64,000 nucleotides of DNA from Mastigamoeba balamuthi (taxonomy: Eukaryota; Evosea; Mastigamoebida; Mastigamoebidae), in assembly GCA_902651635.1 (NCBI GenBank), contig CACRSC010000004.1:51306-115305 (forward strand). The letters are read 5' to 3'. Position 1 is the first letter of the stretch. Every line of letters begins with the position of its first letter. The translations under genes and the position numbers were made by a program. Shown here in pieces: positions 59,611-64,000 of the stretch. The notes below the pieces were generated by a model that did not search any database, was not told the origin of the DNA, and saw nothing but the letters and a program-made list of their open reading frames with translations.

Positions 59611-60786
59611 GGTCGCACTTTTGCACACAGTTTGTAACCACCAAAGATCGCCCACTCTGGCCCACTCTGGATGATTGGCTTCCTTCCCCCAGTGATCATT
59701 TCCCAGCTTGAACTCAATTCACTGCCATCCCTGACTCTTACTATCTGGCTGTTGTTTGAGTATCACCTTTTGGTATCAGATATTTTTATTACAAATCACA
59801 TAGGTTGTCTGCAAGGGCATGTCCTTTCATCTCTTGAGCAGCCCTAAAAACGTTTGCCTGAGTGAGAGTGAAAAACTCATCATCAAACAAGAGACAGTTG
59901 TCTGTAAGTCAGAAGGGCCAATATTTGTTCACAAGAAAGTTGTTCAGGTCATCAACAGCAGAGAACATTACCTTGTAGGATATTCACCCAGGTACCTCAC
60001 CTGCTTATAAGAGCAGAATGAGCCTCTACAACAGGTAAGGGAAAGGGGAGAGGAAGAGAGGATGTGGGGAAGAAGGAAGGAGGGAAGAGGGAAGAGAGTG
60101 AACTGGGGGCTTGCCCTTCATGGGATGGAGCTGTAAGAAGAATAATCACTTCTTTCCAATATAATGGTTAGTGTTCCAGATGTGCACAATAGTCTGATGG
60201 GTTTGCTCATTGTACATGGCAGCTCATTCTCCCTTATCATTAACAAGAGCACTTAGTGCATCAATGATGTAATCTGAAAGTCTGTCCTTGCATATAAAGA
60301 GATGAAATGGTACCTCTTACTCTTCAACTAACTGTCGTGTGACTGCAGGGTAGTAGAAACAGTCTGCTGTGAAGATAGGGTGCTGTTCCTTGGGCATGCT
60401 CAGAACAGGAGCAACAGCAGCAGCTACAACATTGTTCATATTGGCCTTCACACTTTATTTAGTTATAATAACAAGGAATGGTGTGATATAATGACTGGGA
60501 AATGCATTTCTGAAAGAAAAGGGTACACATGAGTGCAGAAAGACCAGTTTGTCCCTTGAAGATGGACCACCATCTGAGAGAACGTGAGAAGATATGCTCT
60601 GTGTGATATTGCTGCACAACAGATGTCCTCTGACCAATAGGATCAGGTTTGCTTGAAATCTCACAAATGCACTCCGAGGCTCTATGCCACTTTTTCACTT
60701 TCTCATCCAAGATCAACTGCAGACTTGATCTCTGGCTTACACTCAAGTGAATTGCCCTCAGGGTCATTCTAGTTCTGACTCTTAGC

Positions 60787-61585
60787 TCACTTTGGTGGTG
60801 GCAAATCATAGAGTCCCTCTGCAGGCCTCTTTGTGGGCACTACCTGCAGTTGAAGTGGTTCTGCAGGTGGCAACTCAGCAAATGATGCACCCAATGACAG
60901 TGACTGTGTGAATGCAGATCCAGAGAATATTCCAGGAGGAGTATCCATGGGACTCCAATTATCACAAGAGGTTTCATCAGGAGTTTTCATTTCTAACTGT
61001 AGCAAAGAAGTTGGCTGGGCTTTTAACTGAGTGGTGTATGTGCTGTTGTGCTTTGAAATTACTGCTGACTCTAAGGTAAAAAAATAACTGAATAAAGGTT
61101 CTCACAAGAAAACCACTATATATTTTCACTCGAAAATTCTCTGTTTTCTTCTGTAAACTTGCATTCTTATTTATTCCACGTGTTGGAAAGAGGATAAGAA
61201 AATCTGACATGTTATCTGCTGTCAGTTTTTGTCTCTGGAAAAAACATAATATGCTTGCTCAGAATTAGCTGTACTTCACAGCATGTACAGAAGGCCCATG
61301 TGTACAAATTCATGCACAATTCCATAGTCATGCCTGAGAACTGGGCCTGGAACATGGGGGTTATATGTTGGCATTATATCAGCAGTTATTTTCACTGATA
61401 CATACTGTGCCAGTGATACATGCTATGTGCCAGCAGTATAGAGCATAAGCCATCAGAACATACAGTACCTATCAAAATGACCTCTTTGTCACGTTTGGAA
61501 ATTTCAATTCCCACTTTGTTAATAGGTTCAAAGAGAGATATGAGAATGCTAATAATATTATAAAAGTCTTCATTGCTCTTTTTCA
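60787..61585 (-). CDS. unrecognised gene in AT-rich DNA, 3' part
   Basis: Three exons on the minus strand: about 61585-61464, 61234-61117 and 61070-60787. The joined frame reads KKSNEDFYNIISILISLFEP, KRDKEVILIGT, KLTADNMSDFLILFPTRG, NFRVKIYKSAVISKHN and a Pro-rich tail ending YDLPPPK. Phases agree at both junctions, and the donors (GTATGT, GTGGTT) differ from the GC-rich genes. The 5' end is missing or lies further right, perhaps in the exon-like block at 63677-63949. Codon use is AT-rich, unlike every other gene here. Family unknown. Confidence 0.4.
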
Positions 61586-62117
61586 CTTGTTGCAAACAGT
61601 AAGGAACAGAATTCACAAATTATTGTGATACCCTCTACTTCAAGCCTCTTCCACTAAGAGCAAATGGTATGTACCAATTGATTGATATTTCTAGGATTTC
61701 GCATAAATTCAAGCCTATAGGAGTCCTGAAACATATTCAATAGTTTTCTCAGAACAGTTGTGCTATACATTGTGTTGTATGCAGGGAGGGCCCTGTGCTC
61801 TCTTCATAAGTGGCTGTGTTGGATACACTGGCCTGCCTCAAAGCATGCTGTGTGTCCTGTTTGGCTTGGGTTGTTTCCAAATTGCCCTTGCCCGTCAGCA
61901 TCCGAGCCAGGGCACAGGAGGTGAGGGCTGCAGGTGTGCATGTTAGCACCACACCAGCTGCAGATGCATGTGTGCATCTTTCTCATTTTCAAGTGGTCGA
62001 TAACCGTATTTCAATGAATGGTTCCCCTCACAACTGCAGACGAAACAAGGGGAACACCATTTGTATTTGAAAACAAGAAGGGACGAGTTCAGGACCTTAT
62101 GTGGGATTCCGCAGTCC

Positions 62118-63241
62118 TCACTTGTCTCTGGGCTGGCACTCCTGGACGACCTTGAGGTTCTTGAACGCTGCTGCGTGATCTCCGAGCGACTCCAGTATTG
62201 CAGGCGTCTCGTGCGTGATGACAGACACCACGTGCGAGTAGTGCGGGTACCAGCGCGCCGCATACGCAGCGTCCAGCAGCGCCAGCAGCGCTGCACAGTC
62301 CCTGGGCCAGACGCCCGCAGCCTCGCGCAAGAGGAACACGCCACCGGTGCACGCCTGCCAGGGCGTGGACCTCTCCGCCTCGCTCTCGTGGTTGTGCCCC
62401 GGCTCGAGCATGCAGCAACCAAAGCACTGCTGCTCCGTGTGAACCTCCATGTCGTTGTTGTGTGCCTGCGCAACCCCTAAGCGTGAGACAGTAACGCGTT
62501 TGAAAGCGCACCTGAATCTCGGCAGCCCCGCACACGGACTCGCGGGTGAGGCCGTCGGGTATGGGCTCCTGCTCCACGGCAGCAAGGAGCTCCCTGCACC
62601 TGCTCAGGAAAGGGCCCTTGAGCTCCTCGCGCGGGTGCCCTCTCCTCGTGCTGGCGAACACGCCGGCAGCGGACGCCGCTGCCTCGCGCACGCCGCTGAT
62701 GGGGTCGCGGCCCGCGATGACGAGCAGCTCGCCGACAACGGCGGCCCCGATGTCGTCGGGCTGCAGCTTGGCGAGCTCGATGGGGAACGCCGCCGCGATG
62801 TCGTGCAGCGCGTTGCAGGCCGCCAGGCGGACGGACCAGTGCGCGTCGTGCATGCGCTGCCTGAGCGTCCCGACGAGCGGCGCGACGTGCGGCCTGACAG
62901 CCTCCTGCGTCAGCGAGATGAGGAACTCGCCCGTCGCCACCGCCGACGCCGCGCGCAGCTCGTGCGTCGCCGTCATCTCGGGCGACACGAGGTACGCCGC
63001 GACGCGCGCCGCCGCAGACGCCAGCATCGACTTGCCGCAGTAGCCCACCGCCCTGCGCCAGTTGACGTGCGCCAGCGCCCTGACGCCCTCGGCGGGGTCG
63101 TGCCGGCTGGCGAACAGCGGCGACAGCAGCGACTCGAGCCACTCGCCGTCGGGCTCGGGCTCGGCGGGCACCGGGCTCGCGGGCCCGCCCAGCGGCACGC
63201 CCCTGACGCAGCCCCCGGCCCCCGCAGGCATCGCCCCGCGC
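62118..63241 (-). CDS. HEAT-repeat protein, 5' end lost at a contig join
   Basis: Exons (63241)-62512 and 62465-62118, intron 46 bp with a GTGCGC donor. The chain holds paired-helix HEAT-like repeats: WSVRLAACNALHDIAAAFP, DIGAAVVGELLVIAG, SGVREAAASAAGVFAS, ESVCGAAEIQ, then a C-terminal part with SHVVSVITHETPAILESLG. The frame stays open up to the N at 63242, so the start is missing. The repeats suit a large scaffold such as a proteasome- or tubulin-related factor; no specific family can be named. Confidence 0.6.
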
Positions 63242-63310
63242 NGAAAACTGCCAGCAGAAAACACCTTTTTCGGGGGAATTCCTGCCCATCAACCACTACG
63301 CATACCTCAG

Positions 63311-63581
63311 CTACACACTGCTATGCAAATACCTCTGCTACACACCACTACATATATCTTCACTACACACCGCTATGCAAATACCTCCACTACGCAGTGT
63401 AGCAGACCCTGTGCAGCAGTGTGTAGCAGATCTGCCTCCACTATGCATCACTACATGACATTTGCTACACAGTGTAGTGGACCCCATTCCACTATGCACT
63501 ACTGCACAGGTGCTGCTACACACTGCTGCAGCAATTCACTTTCACTACACTATGTAGTGGAGCATGCATAGCAGTGTGTAG
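63311..63581. repeat. foldback (inverted) repeat element
   Basis: The 17-mer CTACACACTGCTATGCA at 63311-63327 is exactly inverted at 63565-63581. Between the arms are many partial copies of CTACACA, CACTAC, and GTAGTG in both orientations, so the whole 270 bp can fold into a branched hairpin. It lies just after the N at 63242. MITE-like or satellite-like; no coding sequence. Confidence 0.7.
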
Positions 63582-63676
63582 CAGAACTGGATATGCTACA
63601 GCACGTAAACGTGATTGATATGCAGCTCTCAGCCACAGAGCCAACTAACTTGTCAACGGAGTTATACATCTACTTA

Positions 63677-63949
63677 CTACTGCCATGCTGAACAACTGTG
63701 GCTGCTGATCAGTGGTGGTGGCCTGATCAATTCCAGCTGTTCTTCCATTCGGTTGCCATGCGATCTCATGTTCTTTGAGACAGTCATATGACATAACAGC
63801 AATTTCTCAGCATTGTGATACAGAAGATTGCTTATGCTGCTCATGTGGCTCATCATGTAGATCAGGGCGATCTTGTTTGACTGGTCCAAGGCAGCAAACC
63901 TTTCCAACTTAGTGTTGTTGTTCAGGAGGCTTGTCAGCTCCACTGACAT
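63677..63949 (-). CDS. exon-like open block in AT-rich DNA
   Basis: A 90-codon open frame on the minus strand with regular amphipathic helices: VELTSLLNNNTKLERF, KIALIYMMSHMSSISNLLY, MTVSKNMRSHGNRMEEQLELI. It has plausible GT-type exits but no start that I trust. It may be an upstream exon of the gene at 60787-61585, which would mean the GC-rich HEAT fragment between them is misplaced. Confidence 0.3.
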   Translation of the reverse strand: MSVELTSLLNNNTKLERFAALDQSNKIALIYMMSHMSSISNLLYHNAEKLLLCHMTVSKNMRSHGNRMEEQLELIRPPPLISSHSCSAWQ

Positions 63950-64000
63950 GTCCCTTCTTGCTTACACCATACAGCAAATGTTCATGCTGGTCCCATTCGT

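Overview
The window is nuclear DNA of a unicellular eukaryote: GC-rich genes crowded on both strands, many short introns (mostly 40-130 bp) and small intergenic gaps. Formin, UNC119, PEX13, a GH7 cellulase and a WD40 DCAF7 protein suit a free-living flagellated amoeba or similar protist; a Mastigamoeba-like archamoeba is my best guess, but the sequence alone does not prove it. Exons were placed by hand from reading frame, splice phase and family conservation; for almost every spliced gene the summed exons are divisible by three. Three single Ns (35311, about 59610, 63242) mark contig joins.

Layout. 1-2400: end of a piggyBac-like transposase and an intronless Kelch gene. 2400-6700: an unknown two-exon gene and a decayed kinase-like region. 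6700-13030: isoleucyl-tRNA synthetase and UDP-glucose pyrophosphorylase, divergent. 13070-19030: two tandem genes for single-pass membrane proteins with an outside lamin-tail domain and an inside PARP domain. 20330-22240: secreted ricin-type lectin. 22700-36200: GOLGA7-like, formin, START, small membrane proteins, an UNC93-like transporter and a coiled-coil protein. 35960-36064: a tRNA-like locus whose 3' half lies before its 5' half. 36200-42510: RPB4, a TRM9-like tRNA methyltransferase, a SelW-like gene with an in-frame TGA, a monothiol thioredoxin, PEX13, DCAF7, a coiled-coil protein and tRNA-Lys. 42670-49750: type II glycosyltransferase, GH7 cellulase, and a 15-exon RTX-repeat surface protein. 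50500-59560: DUSP-type ubiquitin protease, four-TM protein, GOLD protein, UNC119, a 63-residue coiled-coil protein. 59610-64000: AT-richer sequence with one plausible gene, a truncated HEAT-repeat gene and a foldback repeat.

Themes. Secretory and cell-surface genes (PARP receptors, lectin, GT8, GH7, RTX protein) sit among housekeeping genes. Splicing has its own grammar: donors often begin GTGCG, some introns need a GC donor, and YTGAC lies before many acceptors. The most notable candidates are the LTD-TM-PARP pair, the permuted tRNA, the vicinal Cys-Sec SelW-like protein, and the RTX gene with 23-48 bp introns.
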